Of a stretch of DNA of 64,000 nt, positions 10,301-16,408 are shown in pieces. A program made the position numbers and the translations under genes. The DNA is taken from positions 62,001 through 126,000 of the forward strand of contig CAVRYN010000003.1 of NCBI GenBank assembly GCA_963725505.1. Direction: 5' to 3'. The notes beneath the pieces were generated by a model. It was not told the origin of the DNA. It saw only the letters and a list, made by a program, of their open reading frames with translations, and searched no databases. The stretch comes from Udaeobacter sp963725505 (GTDB lineage Bacteria > Verrucomicrobiota > Verrucomicrobiia > Chthoniobacterales > UBA10450). Within the stretch, counting starts at the first letter, position 1, and each line of letters starts with the position of its first letter.

Positions 10301-10491
10301 CGACTGCGATAGCGACGGCAACAGCCACCGCAACTGCAACAGCTACCGCAACGGCAACCGCAACAGCTACTGCTACTGCTACAGCTACGGCGACTTTCAC
10401 ACCAACGCCTACTCCAACTCCTACGCCTACAACGCCCCCGCGGGTTGCGCCTACTCCAAGGCCTCAACCAACCCCCCGGCCTCGGCCGTAG
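7381..10491 (+). CDS. secreted BNR/sialidase-like multi-domain protein with Thr-Ala tail
   Basis: The 1036-residue product has an N-terminal membrane/signal segment (LIGLCIVLAGVFLVLAGLGT). A large beta-propeller-like region follows, with repeated Asp-box motifs (SSDGGTTF, STDGGVTWS, SSDNGTTW, STDGGNTW, SNDNGATW). These are typical of BNR/exo-alpha-sialidase-type propellers. Next come two Ig-like Big domains (FVVNLSDAALTSSVQASDF; YDVNFNQAVDPGSVDMSDLT) and a C-terminal domain nearly identical to the partial protein at 2-616. The last 70 residues are Thr-Ala/Thr-Pro repeats ending QPTPRPRP. Asp boxes mark the fold, not necessarily sialidase activity, and the sialidase arginine triad cannot be confirmed by eye. 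It is likely a surface or secreted glycan-binding protein. A good promoter lies at 7311-7340. Confidence 0.8.
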   Translation: MKKKSVSRSAFFNLRVLIGLCIVLAGVFLVLAGLGTFSAITASSAQAQQKNSKIINIQGLPPGFDCATIHEKGIDKMENFRAGAIMIACGESQGGEAEEGLASPRNPFAKLARQLVPTPLAYGAADVDVITGTETFPSVTQSETYTTANPDNPNQIVVNYNDSKAASSCYAGLSYSSDGGTTFTRLNPCPLCSGHGTNFGDPIVIYNKPTSTFIAMDLATGCGGQGIGTWKSTDGGVTWSVGACAHNGGSDDRESAYADNTTSSPNFGRMYVSWNDFNVGSGALSVTYSSDNGTTWHSPILVSNTGTFIRDTQITSDKVTGDVYIAGMDEGGGGFPHNDINHIYRSTDGGNTWTNTYTGPSFPGPGVTAVGYFAQMFSDAGGYWRHEGWGEPAAYNHVVSLVYAQHGTGADAGDVYYIRSTDSGVTFSAPFKLNSDSTTRPQWQPNLSVSDAGTLFAMWYDARESASCSKGNPAVPCYRMWARKSNDNGATWLADDMFSDVVSPLPGQPDGTVQATYAGDYDYGTALLTKHLTSWDDGRVTINNQSQQDVFTDRELVGFAVTTTVPACNSLINTQPVDFVVNLSDAALTSSVQASDFTVNGTAANSFTYSGPPSTQITFHFTSSPVTLGSNTMHIAAGAILRNSDSMPIFEFQCSFCYAITPLMVTTTNPPVGGTFTPPAPGDYQYDVNFNQAVDPGSVDMSDLTLTGTAGGSVTGVTLVNGNQTARFMLHFNFGGSETASIGAGSITANGCNPNAAFTGMYTVEGCPPSNHYTISQIGGSIVPGTVDTGNHCDDCTTAITLPFPYTLYDQTYTSANVDSNGTLQFVNPLSIFTNTCLPDTSGRTYIIFPYWDDGYTLNSGFGIFTSISGTAPNRIFNIEWRAQYFPGSGTANYELRLYEGQTRFDVIYGTLTNGNTSATAGVQKVTDFDQYFCNGSGGAATGGQSYILQSCSPTPTPTASPSATPTATATATATAIATATATATATATATATATATATATATATFTPTPTPTPTPTTPPRVAPTPRPQPTPRPRP

Positions 10492-10513
10492 CGATAATTG
10501 AAACCCTTAAGAC

Positions 10514-10544
10514 GGGAACTCGCGAAACCAATTCGCGAGTTCCC
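10514..10544 (+). terminator. strong stem-loop after the sialidase-like gene
   Basis: A perfect 13-bp stem, GGGAACTCGCGAA (10514-10526) pairing with TTCGCGAGTTCCC (10532-10544), has a 5-nt loop. It lies 23 bp after the stop codon. There is no T-tract, so it may act as a 3'-end stabilising hairpin or a factor-dependent terminator. A partial copy of the left arm occurs at about 6282-6295. Confidence 0.55.
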
Positions 10545-10761
10545 CGCCTGAGGGCAGCCTGCTTTCGCCGGTAGGGCGCGTCACTCCCGCGCGCCGACTT
10601 TTGTGAATCCCATGCGGTGGGCAGAGGACTGTCAGCCCTGCCAGTGGATCGTCCCGCCGTCCGGCAGCCGCCGGACGAACGTGTTGTGGAGCCGCCGCGG
10701 CGACTGTTCCAAGTGCGTCGCTATACCCCGGCGACTATCGAATCCCGCTATCGCATTCCCA

Positions 10762-10791
10762 CCCGCCTTCGCCAGGCTACGCCGGACAAGC
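10762..10791. repeat. 30-bp palindromic repeat, intergenic copy
   Basis: CCCGCCTTCGCCAGGCTACG and the following GCCGGACAAGC form a degenerate copy of a roughly 30-bp palindrome. The same palindrome sits inside selD (24095-24124) and selB (27359-27388). The rest of the interval 10545-10836 holds no convincing gene. Confidence 0.5.
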
Positions 10792-10836
10792 TGCCCCTCT
10801 TCGAAATTCCTGCAAGAGCGCTTTGACGCCGCCGTG

Positions 10837-11223
10837 TTACCGGATCCCGGAGTCGCATTGCCACTCAACCTTCGTGATTTTGCCAGCGGCGACATCAACT
10901 TCGAACGGCCCGAAGCGGCCGATGCTGCTCTTCCTTCCCTTCATGGAAACTTTATAATGTCCGAGCGGCACCAAAGTCCGGAAATGTCCGTTGTCATTGG
11001 TGGTAAATGATGTCACCTCGCCCTTTTCGTTTTCCACAGCGAAAGTGGCATTCGCGAGCGGTTTTGAACTGGGACGATCATCTCTGACCGGCCCGGCCTG
11101 AGTCGGACTGATTGTAATTATTCCTTCGATGCCTGTTTCTGTTCCGGAAGGAGTTTGCCCGGAGGAGATAAGAGCGGACATGATTAGAAATGCCAGAACT
11201 GTGGAAAATGTTGCAGGCTTCAT
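10837..11223 (-). CDS. small secreted protein with carboxypeptidase-regulatory-like (Ig/SdrD-type) fold
   Basis: The 128-residue product has a signal peptide (TFSTVLAFLIMSALISSG). It is followed by GIEGIITISP, PLANATFAVENEKGEVTSFT, TNDNGHFRTLVPLGHYKVSM and FGPFEVDVAAGKITKVEW. This order (variable loop, DxxGxF, a Y-x-V strand, then a closing strand) is the usual pattern of carboxypeptidase-regulatory-like or CnaB-type beta-sandwich domains. A 135-codon frame on the other strand overlaps it but has no such organisation. It is transcribed divergently from the DsbA-like gene. A structural or binding role in the envelope is inferred. Confidence 0.65.
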   Translation of the reverse strand: MKPATFSTVLAFLIMSALISSGQTPSGTETGIEGIITISPTQAGPVRDDRPSSKPLANATFAVENEKGEVTSFTTNDNGHFRTLVPLGHYKVSMKGRKSSIGRFGPFEVDVAAGKITKVEWQCDSGIR

Positions 11224-11351
11224 CGATTGAGTCTATCGGTCGCAGTTGAGAGCGTCAAAAGATTTGGCTGCCCGCGAATCAACGTGAATCCATCGGAGCG
11301 GGTCGGCACTTGACGCCTGATTTGTTGCGCCGAAACTTTCCGCTCTCGCGC

Positions 11352-12026
11352 ATGAAACGCTATTTGCCTTTTGTAATTGTCGCCGGGGTCGCGTTGGCCG
11401 CGCTTGGCGGCGCAGCGATGCTTTATCGGGCAAAGCGACCCCAGCTCCACGCTATTCCCGCAAGTAACAGCGTCGTTGGGAAAAGCGACGCCGAATCAAT
11501 GCACATTCGTGGCAACCCCGATGCTCCGGTGACACTGGAAGAGTTTGGTGATTTTCAGTGCCCGCCCTGCGGCACCTTCGCTACGTTTAGTGTAGCGCTC
11601 CTGAAAGAGTACGATTCGCGCCTGCGCATTGTCTTTCGGAATTTTCCGCTCTCGGCTCACGAGCATGCTCGTGAGGCCGCGCTCGCCGCGGAAGCCGCCG
11701 GACTGCAAGGCCGTTTCTGGGAGATGTATGACGTGTTGTATCGAGAACAAGTGTTCTGGAGTTATGCTCCGAATGCGCGGCAATTGTTCGAATCCTACGC
11801 GGGAACGATCGGGCTTAATCTTGATCAGTTCAGAAAGGATGTGGATAGCGAAAAAGCCAAAGAACGAGTCGATTCCGATCGTGCGCGCGGCGATTCCCTT
11901 GGAGTAAAGGTCACTCCGACTATGTTCATCAATAACCAGCCATTGGAGCCAAAGGACAAAAACCCGGAGGGCGTCCGCGCCGCGATCAATGCCGCGCTGG
12001 AAGCAAAATCGAAAGGTGGCACGTGA
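11352..12026 (+). CDS. DsbA-family thiol:disulfide oxidoreductase (membrane-anchored)
   Basis: The 224-residue product has an N-terminal membrane anchor (YLPFVIVAGVALAALGGAAM). A thioredoxin-fold domain carries the active site CPPC at about residues 70-73 (EEFGDFQCPPCGTF) and the cis-Pro loop GVKVTPTMFINN. The helical insertion (AREAALAAEAAGLQGRFWEM) is typical of DsbA/DsbG-like Thioredoxin_4 proteins. The probable partner is the VKOR-family protein at 12535, which would re-oxidise it. The two are separated only by the GxxExxY cassette. ATG 11352 is preferred; a TTG at 11310 would add 14 unlikely residues. It acts outside the cytoplasmic membrane in disulfide formation. Confidence 0.88.
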   Translation: MKRYLPFVIVAGVALAALGGAAMLYRAKRPQLHAIPASNSVVGKSDAESMHIRGNPDAPVTLEEFGDFQCPPCGTFATFSVALLKEYDSRLRIVFRNFPLSAHEHAREAALAAEAAGLQGRFWEMYDVLYREQVFWSYAPNARQLFESYAGTIGLNLDQFRKDVDSEKAKERVDSDRARGDSLGVKVTPTMFINNQPLEPKDKNPEGVRAAINAALEAKSKGGT

Positions 12027-12039
12027 TTTTTTACCAGTA

Positions 12040-12526
12040 CCCGCGAATCACGCGAATTGACGCGAATGGGAGATGACTGAAATCATTTACAAGAGCGAGA
12101 GCTACGCGATTATTGGTGCCTGCTTCGAGGTGTACAACGAAAAAGGTAGCGGGTTTCTAGAGCCTGTTTATCAAGAGTGCTTGGGCATCGAATTTGAATA
12201 CCAGGGGATTCCGGCGATCGCCAAACCATCTCTTACTCTCAGCTACCGTGGCCGGCTATTAGCGCAGACTTACCAGCCCGATTACGTCTGTTGTGAGAAA
12301 ATTATCGTCGAACTGAAAGCCGCTTCGGCATTAACTGAAGAGCATCGCGCCCAACTGTTAAATTATCTGCACGCAACCGGTTTCGAGCTTGGCCTACTAG
12401 TGAATTTTGGGCACTACCCAAAGCTGGAATACGAACGCATCGCGAAGACTCAGCGCATCAAACTCAAACTCGATCTTTCTCATGTCTCTCTCTGATCTAT
12501 TCGCGTCAATTCGCGTGATTCGCGGG
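12040..12526. mobile_element. GxxExxY cassette with perfect 28-bp terminal inverted repeats
   Basis: The 28 bp at 12040-12067 (beginning CCCGCGAATCACGCGAATTG) are an exact inverted copy of 12499-12526. The unit is 487 bp and contains nothing but one gene, whose start is 5 bp inside the left repeat and whose stop is 3 bp before the right one. It sits between two genes that normally work together (DsbA-like and VKOR). No transposase is encoded, so any movement would need help in trans. Target-site duplication is not obvious. Confidence 0.7.
12073..12495 (+). CDS. GxxExxY family protein
   Basis: The 140-residue product carries the family signature GFLEPVY near residues 29-35 (YNEKGSGFLEPVYQECL). 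It also has the usual later segments (LLAQTYQPDYVCCEKIIVEL, HRAQLLNYLHATGFELGLLV, NFG). The D..E-L-K pattern around DYVCCEKIIVELK resembles a PD-(D/E)XK-type nuclease core, which has been suggested for the family. Biochemical function is not known to me. The gene fills a 28-bp inverted-repeat cassette and is unrelated in function to its neighbours, which suggests acquisition as a unit. ATG 12073 follows GGGAG closely. Confidence 0.88.
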   Translation: MTEIIYKSESYAIIGACFEVYNEKGSGFLEPVYQECLGIEFEYQGIPAIAKPSLTLSYRGRLLAQTYQPDYVCCEKIIVELKAASALTEEHRAQLLNYLHATGFELGLLVNFGHYPKLEYERIAKTQRIKLKLDLSHVSL

Positions 12527-12534
12527 CTGATCCT

Positions 12535-12966
12535 ATGACTGTATCGCGATTTCGCACCATCCTTTATACCGTCGCCGCGATTGTTGCACTGGCCGGCCTG
12601 GCGGATGCAACTTATCTGAGCGTGCAGGCATTTACTGGCGAGACGCTCAGCTGCGGAGGATCGCCAGATTGTTTCCGGGTATTGGGCAGTTCTTATGCGA
12701 AGGTCGGCGGCATTCCTGTGGCGCTGCTTGGCGCGGTGGCCTATTTCTGCGTATTCGCCTCCGCTACATTCGCGGCGTCCGGCTACGCGCGCGCCCGGAC
12801 ATTTTTGATTCCGATTATCGGCGCGATGTTTCTGGCGACGCTTTGGTTTTTGTATGTGCAGGCCTTTGTGCTGCACGCGTACTGCCGCTATTGCTTGTTC
12901 TCAGCAGCTATCACATTTCTGCTGACCGGGCTGGTGATTGCCGCGCCCTCTTCGCAGCAGCGGTAG
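12535..12966 (+). CDS. vitamin K epoxide reductase (VKOR) family protein
   Basis: The 143-residue, four-helix membrane protein has the VKOR cysteine set: Cys40 and Cys46 in the first loop (LSCGGSPDCFRVLGSSYAKV) and the catalytic pair CRYC at 117-120 in the last helix region. The conserved Ser and GIPVALLG follow the loop. Bacterial VKOR uses quinone to re-oxidise DsbA-type proteins, so it forms a logical pair with the gene at 11352. The start ATG 12535 is only 8 bp after the right repeat of the cassette, so its original upstream region has been replaced. The response regulator begins 35 bp after its stop. Confidence 0.88.
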   Translation: MTVSRFRTILYTVAAIVALAGLADATYLSVQAFTGETLSCGGSPDCFRVLGSSYAKVGGIPVALLGAVAYFCVFASATFAASGYARARTFLIPIIGAMFLATLWFLYVQAFVLHAYCRYCLFSAAITFLLTGLVIAAPSSQQR

Positions 12967-13001
12967 GGGTTGACGACTCAAAGGAGGTCGCACTTTTCGC
13001 A

Positions 13002-13673
13002 ATGCGGATTCTGGTTATCGAGGACGAAAAGAAAACGGCGGCTTTCCTGGCCAAGGGACTGCGCGAAGCCGGTTTCGCAGTCGATCTTGCGCGCGATGGC
13101 GAGAGCGGCTTGGAGCAAGCGCGCGCGACCAAATTTGATCTTCTTATCGTCGATATCATGCTGCCAAACAAGGACGGCTGGGAAGTGGTCGCGGAACTCC
13201 GGCGCGATGGGGTTCGCACGCCGATTCTCTTTCTTACCGCCCGCGACAGTGTGCGCGACCGTGTGAAAGGACTGGAGCTGGGGGCGGACGATTATCTGGT
13301 CAAACCGTTCGCGTTTTCCGAATTGCTCGCCCGGATCCGCTCGATATTGCGCCGTGTCCCGCAGAGACAAGCAGAACATTTGCGCATCGATGATTTGGAG
13401 ATCGATATGCGACGGCACAAGGCAACGCGTTCTGGAACTCCGCTCAATCTCACGCCGAAGGAATTTCTCCTGCTCGCTCATCTGGTGCGCTCGGCCGGCG
13501 AAGTGGTATCGCGCAGTGAGATTGCAGAACAGGTGTGGGAAATCGGATTCAAAACCGACACGAACGTGGTTGATGTCGTTGTCCGTCGCTTGCGTGCAAA
13601 GGTGGACGATCCGTTTAAGACCAAGCTAATCGACACCATTCGCGGCGTTGGTTATGTTCTTAAAGCACACTAG
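13002..13673 (+). CDS. OmpR/PhoB-type response regulator
   Basis: The 223-residue product has a receiver domain (MRILVIEDEKKTAAFL, phospho-acceptor Asp51 in LLIVDIMLPNKDGW, and LVKPF with the conserved Lys). A winged-helix DNA-binding domain follows (LTPKEFLLLAHLVRSAGEVV, VDVVVRRLRAKVDDP, IRGVGYVL). The sequence is closest to the CusR/heavy-metal group. ATG 13002 is chosen because it starts the receiver fold and has AAGGAGG about 14 bases upstream; the frame is open much further upstream but over the VKOR gene. The cognate kinase is at 14242, separated by the S23 cassette. Confidence 0.92.
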   Translation: MRILVIEDEKKTAAFLAKGLREAGFAVDLARDGESGLEQARATKFDLLIVDIMLPNKDGWEVVAELRRDGVRTPILFLTARDSVRDRVKGLELGADDYLVKPFAFSELLARIRSILRRVPQRQAEHLRIDDLEIDMRRHKATRSGTPLNLTPKEFLLLAHLVRSAGEVVSRSEIAEQVWEIGFKTDTNVVDVVVRRLRAKVDDPFKTKLIDTIRGVGYVLKAH

Positions 13674-13699
13674 CTCTGCGCCCGATGGTTTTTCATCAT

Positions 13700-14228
13700 C
13701 GTCGTCGTCCTCGTCCTCGATTATTCGAGAAGAACCGGACGAGGAAGGGTTCGACGACGAGGACGAGGATGAATTTTGGAGATGAGAACGTACTTCGATC
13801 ACGAAAAACTTGATGTTTACCAGTTAGAGCTTCGTTTTGTCACGTGGGTGACGGCGCTCCTCGTGAAGATCAAGCAGCGATCGACGGATGCTCGAATTGC
13901 AGAAGTTTCGGATCAACTTGATCGAGCTAGTCTCTCCGCTTTGCTCAATACGGCCGAAGGAAACGGCCGGCGCCAGCGACGAACGCGAGCAAAGTTCTTC
14001 GATGACGCGCGTGGCTCGGCGACTGAATGCGCAGCGTGTTTGGATGCGCTGATTGCAAAGGGCGTTTGCAGCGGCGGAGAGACCGATGAAGGCAAGCAGC
14101 TGCTCCTGCGGATCGCTTCGATGCTGACGAAATTGATCGAGCGCTTTGATATTTCGTCCTCGTCGTCGTCCTCGTCCTCGATTATTCGAGAAGAACCGGA
14201 CGAGCAAAGGTTCGACGACGAGGACGAG
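13700..14228. mobile_element. S23/four-helix-bundle cassette flanked by 68-bp direct repeats
   Basis: 13700-13767 and 14161-14228 match at 66 of 68 positions in direct orientation. Each copy is itself a rough palindrome: CGTCGTCGTCCTCGTCCTCG, a middle with ATTATTCGAG, then TTCGACGACGAGGACGAG. Between them lies a single small gene. The second copy overlaps the end of that gene, encoding its Ser/Asp/Glu-rich tail, and leads straight into the start codon of the histidine kinase at 14242. The unit splits a response-regulator/kinase pair. Confidence 0.6.
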
Positions 14229-14258
14229 AACGAGACCGAGGATGAGGACGAGCAGTAA
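13782..14258 (+). CDS. four helix bundle protein (S23 / 23S rRNA-intervening-sequence family)
   Basis: The 158-residue product opens with YFDHEKLDVYQLELRFVTWV, and continues with DQLDRASLSALLNTAEGNGR, FFDDARGSATECAACLDAL and LLRIASMLTKLI. This is the standard order of motifs in the S23 family, which forms homopentameric four-helix bundles. Family members occur inside 23S rRNA intervening sequences and in many free-standing cassettes; their function is unclear. Residues from about 126 on (poly-Ser, then EEPDEQRFDDEDENETEDEDEQ in two parts) are encoded by the downstream 68-bp repeat and are probably not part of the ancestral protein. The stop overlaps the start of the kinase by 17 bp. GGAG sits immediately before ATG 13782. 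Confidence 0.85.
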   Translation: MRTYFDHEKLDVYQLELRFVTWVTALLVKIKQRSTDARIAEVSDQLDRASLSALLNTAEGNGRRQRRTRAKFFDDARGSATECAACLDALIAKGVCSGGETDEGKQLLLRIASMLTKLIERFDISSSSSSSSSIIREEPDEQRFDDEDENETEDEDEQ

Positions 14259-15633
14259 ACCCCGCTCCATCGCCTCCCAGCTGATTCTGCTTTTTACGCT
14301 GGCGACAGTGCTCTTGCTCGTCTGCGGGCTTGGCGCGTTTTATGCAATCGTTGTCCGACACGCGTTCGCCGAAGACAACGCTGTTCTGGCCGACAAAGTC
14401 GCAGCTTTACGCGCGGATCTCCAGGAGACCGGTCCCGATGTTTTCGCCGAAGAGTTGAAAAGCCGCCAAACACGCGAGCACAATGCTTATTGGATCAGGA
14501 TACTCGATTCGCAAGGCCGCGCCTACGCGGAAACGCCGGGAATGGATCGATCGCTTCCGCCAGAGATTTTTCCGCCGCCGCAGAAATCAGCGTCGACTGT
14601 TGGCAGCCCAAAGAATTACCGCAGAGAAGCAAAACTGTTTTCGCTGGTCACAATCAACGAAGAATCTGGCGGCCAGGCTTACACTGTTCAGCTCGCACAG
14701 GACCGGTCAAGCGATGAGCGAGTCGAAAGAAATTTCGCTGTTTTATTCATCATAGTTCTCTCGGGCAGCGTTCTGGCCTCGGCTTTCATCGCCGTCATCG
14801 TTACCAAACGAGGCTTGCGACCGCTCCAAGAAATGACGCAATCGCTTGCGCGCGTCGGCCCGACGCATTTGAAGGAGCGAGTGACCCCGGCGGACTGGCC
14901 GCGCGAGCTTCAACCGCTCGCTATCGCATTCGATGACATGCTCAAGCGGCTCGACGATTCGTTCACGCGGCTCTCTCAATTTTCCGCCGACCTCGCGCAC
15001 GAGCTGCGAACACCGGTCGCAAATATGATGGGCGAAGCGCAGGTGGCCCTCACGCGTGAGCGCACGGCGGCCGAGTATCGCGAGACGATCGAATCTACCA
15101 TCGGCGAATGCGAACGGCTCTCCGGAATCGTGGACAACTTGCTTTTCGTTGCGCGAGTGGACGCATCGCGCGAACCGATCGCGCGAAAGCGATTCGATGC
15201 GCGCGCGGCCGTGGAGAAAATCGCAGCGTTTTATCAAACCATCGCGGAGGATCATCACATCGCGATCAGTTGCAGCGGTGAAGGACAGATTTATGCCGAC
15301 CCCGACTTGTTCGAGCGAGCGCTGGGAAATTTGCTCGATAACGCGCTGCGCTTCACTCCCGAGAACGGTTCGATTCAAATTTCTCTTTCCGAACACGGCG
15401 GCGATTTCGAAGTCGCGGTCAGCGATAATGGCTGCGGAATAGCCGCGGAACATTTGCCGCGCGTTTTCGATCGATTTTACCGCGCCGAATCGTCACGCGG
15501 CTCCGATGGAGCCGGTCTCGGCTTGGCTCTAGTGAAGTCGATTGTCGATCTCCACGGCGGATCAGCTACAATTCAGAGTCAGGTTGGTCACGGCACAACG
15601 GTCAAACTCATATTCCCGTCTCCGCAAAAATAG
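14242..15633 (+). CDS. sensor histidine kinase
   Basis: The 463-residue product has a first transmembrane helix at about 13-37 and an extracytoplasmic sensor domain at 38-165. A second helix lies at about 166-188, followed by HAMP at about 187-240. The HisKA phospho-acceptor is His253 (FSADLAHELRTPVANMM). The HATPase domain has an N-box (NLLDNALRFTPENG), G1 (DNGCGIA) and G2 (GAGLGLALVKS). The architecture matches CusS-like metal/envelope sensors. It is the cognate partner of the regulator at 13002. ATG 14242 lies inside the palindromic repeat flanking the S23 cassette. A start at 14146 would add a basic, repeat-encoded leader and is rejected. Confidence 0.9.
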   Translation: MRTSSKPRSIASQLILLFTLATVLLLVCGLGAFYAIVVRHAFAEDNAVLADKVAALRADLQETGPDVFAEELKSRQTREHNAYWIRILDSQGRAYAETPGMDRSLPPEIFPPPQKSASTVGSPKNYRREAKLFSLVTINEESGGQAYTVQLAQDRSSDERVERNFAVLFIIVLSGSVLASAFIAVIVTKRGLRPLQEMTQSLARVGPTHLKERVTPADWPRELQPLAIAFDDMLKRLDDSFTRLSQFSADLAHELRTPVANMMGEAQVALTRERTAAEYRETIESTIGECERLSGIVDNLLFVARVDASREPIARKRFDARAAVEKIAAFYQTIAEDHHIAISCSGEGQIYADPDLFERALGNLLDNALRFTPENGSIQISLSEHGGDFEVAVSDNGCGIAAEHLPRVFDRFYRAESSRGSDGAGLGLALVKSIVDLHGGSATIQSQVGHGTTVKLIFPSPQK

Positions 15634-15752
15634 AAGTTACCGCAGCACGCCACGTCTTCAGTCGCGGGACAGATTACAAAAAAGCAATCATAAAATCCTT
15701 TGACAGAGTCTCGCTGGTGGTCGGAACTATTAGCCAACCGGAGGACTAAAAA

Positions 15753-16178
15753 ATGAAAACTCAAACGTTCGTTGTAGCTCTTTTTGCGGTGGCGCTTAGC
15801 GTCGCTCCGCAATTCGTTAACACTTCAAGTGCAGCGTCAGGGTATTCTGCCCAGCTGATTTCGCCGACGGCTGGACAGGTTCTCTACCCTGGACAGAAAG
15901 TTAGGGTTGAGTGGAGAGCAGTGTTGCCGCCGATAAACTTGTCGTTGTGTGAGACGGAAGTTTTTCTGTCGCTGGACGGCGGCAGGACGTTCAATATGTG
16001 CATTTCGGTTAGTTTCGATCCGAAGACGACATATTTCTACTGGACTGTTCCGAACATGCCTACAAACGCAGCAGTCTTGGAGATTCGCTTCGGGTGTGAA
16101 CAGTTTTACCCCGAAAGCTATGCCCCGCAGCCTGCATCGACTTTTGTCATCGCGCAGAGTACTGGAACATTGTACTAG
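15753..16178 (+). CDS. small exported protein, unknown
   Basis: The 141-residue product begins with a clean signal peptide (TFVVALFAVALSVAPQFVNT). A single beta-sandwich-like domain follows: SAQLISPTAGQVLYPGQKVR, VEWRAVLPP, EVFLSLDGGRTF and TYFYWTVPNMPTNAAVLEIR. The pattern resembles fibronectin- or Ig-like secreted domains that open with a P-x-G-x-x-L-x-x-G motif. There are four cysteines. The ribosome-binding site CGGAGGA lies 7-13 bases before the ATG. The leader from 15721 (TCGGAACTAT, TAGCCAACCGGAGGAC) closely matches that of the secreted protein at 3847, hinting at shared post-transcriptional or transcriptional control. Confidence 0.7.
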   Translation: MKTQTFVVALFAVALSVAPQFVNTSSAASGYSAQLISPTAGQVLYPGQKVRVEWRAVLPPINLSLCETEVFLSLDGGRTFNMCISVSFDPKTTYFYWTVPNMPTNAAVLEIRFGCEQFYPESYAPQPASTFVIAQSTGTLY

Positions 16179-16230
16179 GCTCTGAGCGCACGACCAATGC
16201 CGTTCTAAGAGACGCGGCGCGAAATCTCGT

Positions 16231-16307
16231 GGAGTTCCCTGAAAGAACTCCGCGCGGCACGATAATCTCGCTAACGCTCCCCCATTACTCGTTGCCCTGT
16301 GGCAACG
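16231..16307 (+). terminator. two hairpins after the exported-protein gene
   Basis: GGAGTT (16231-16236) pairs with AACTCC (16246-16251). CGTTGCC (16290-16296) pairs with GGCAACG (16301-16307) around a CTGT loop. Neither has a T-tract, so termination is only suggested. Confidence 0.3.
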
Positions 16308-16355
16308 CGCTTAGTTAGCTTATTAGTTCCTGATTATTTTTTGATCTCGGCGAAC

Positions 16356-16398
16356 ATTACAAAATTGTAATTGACACGCGTCATTACAATTTTGTAAT
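16356..16398 (+). promoter_or_regulatory. promoter bracketed by two ATTACAA-nn-TTGTAAT operators
   Basis: Site 1 (ATTACAAAATTGTAAT, 16356-16371) and site 2 (ATTACAATTTTGTAAT, 16383-16398) are each 7-2-7 palindromes and are inverted copies of one another, 27 bp centre to centre. A perfect -35 box TTGACA (16371-16376) begins at the last base of site 1. A -10-like TGTAAT (16393-16398) lies within site 2, with a 16-bp spacer. A dimeric repressor on these sites would block the polymerase. The TACA/TGTA half-sites recall BlaI/CopY operators, but their spacing differs, so the regulator is unassigned. Confidence 0.65.
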
Positions 16399-16408
16399 CT
16401 CGCGCGCC

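Noticed and set aside
10603..11010. 135-codon plus-strand frame opposite the small secreted protein
   Set aside because: It has no domain pattern, while the minus-strand frame (10837-11223) has a signal peptide and a clear beta-sandwich pattern.
13700..14228. Palindromic GACGAG-rich repeats considered as a terminator/attenuator for the response regulator
   Set aside because: They occur as two near-identical direct copies around the S23 gene, which fits a cassette boundary better than a terminator.
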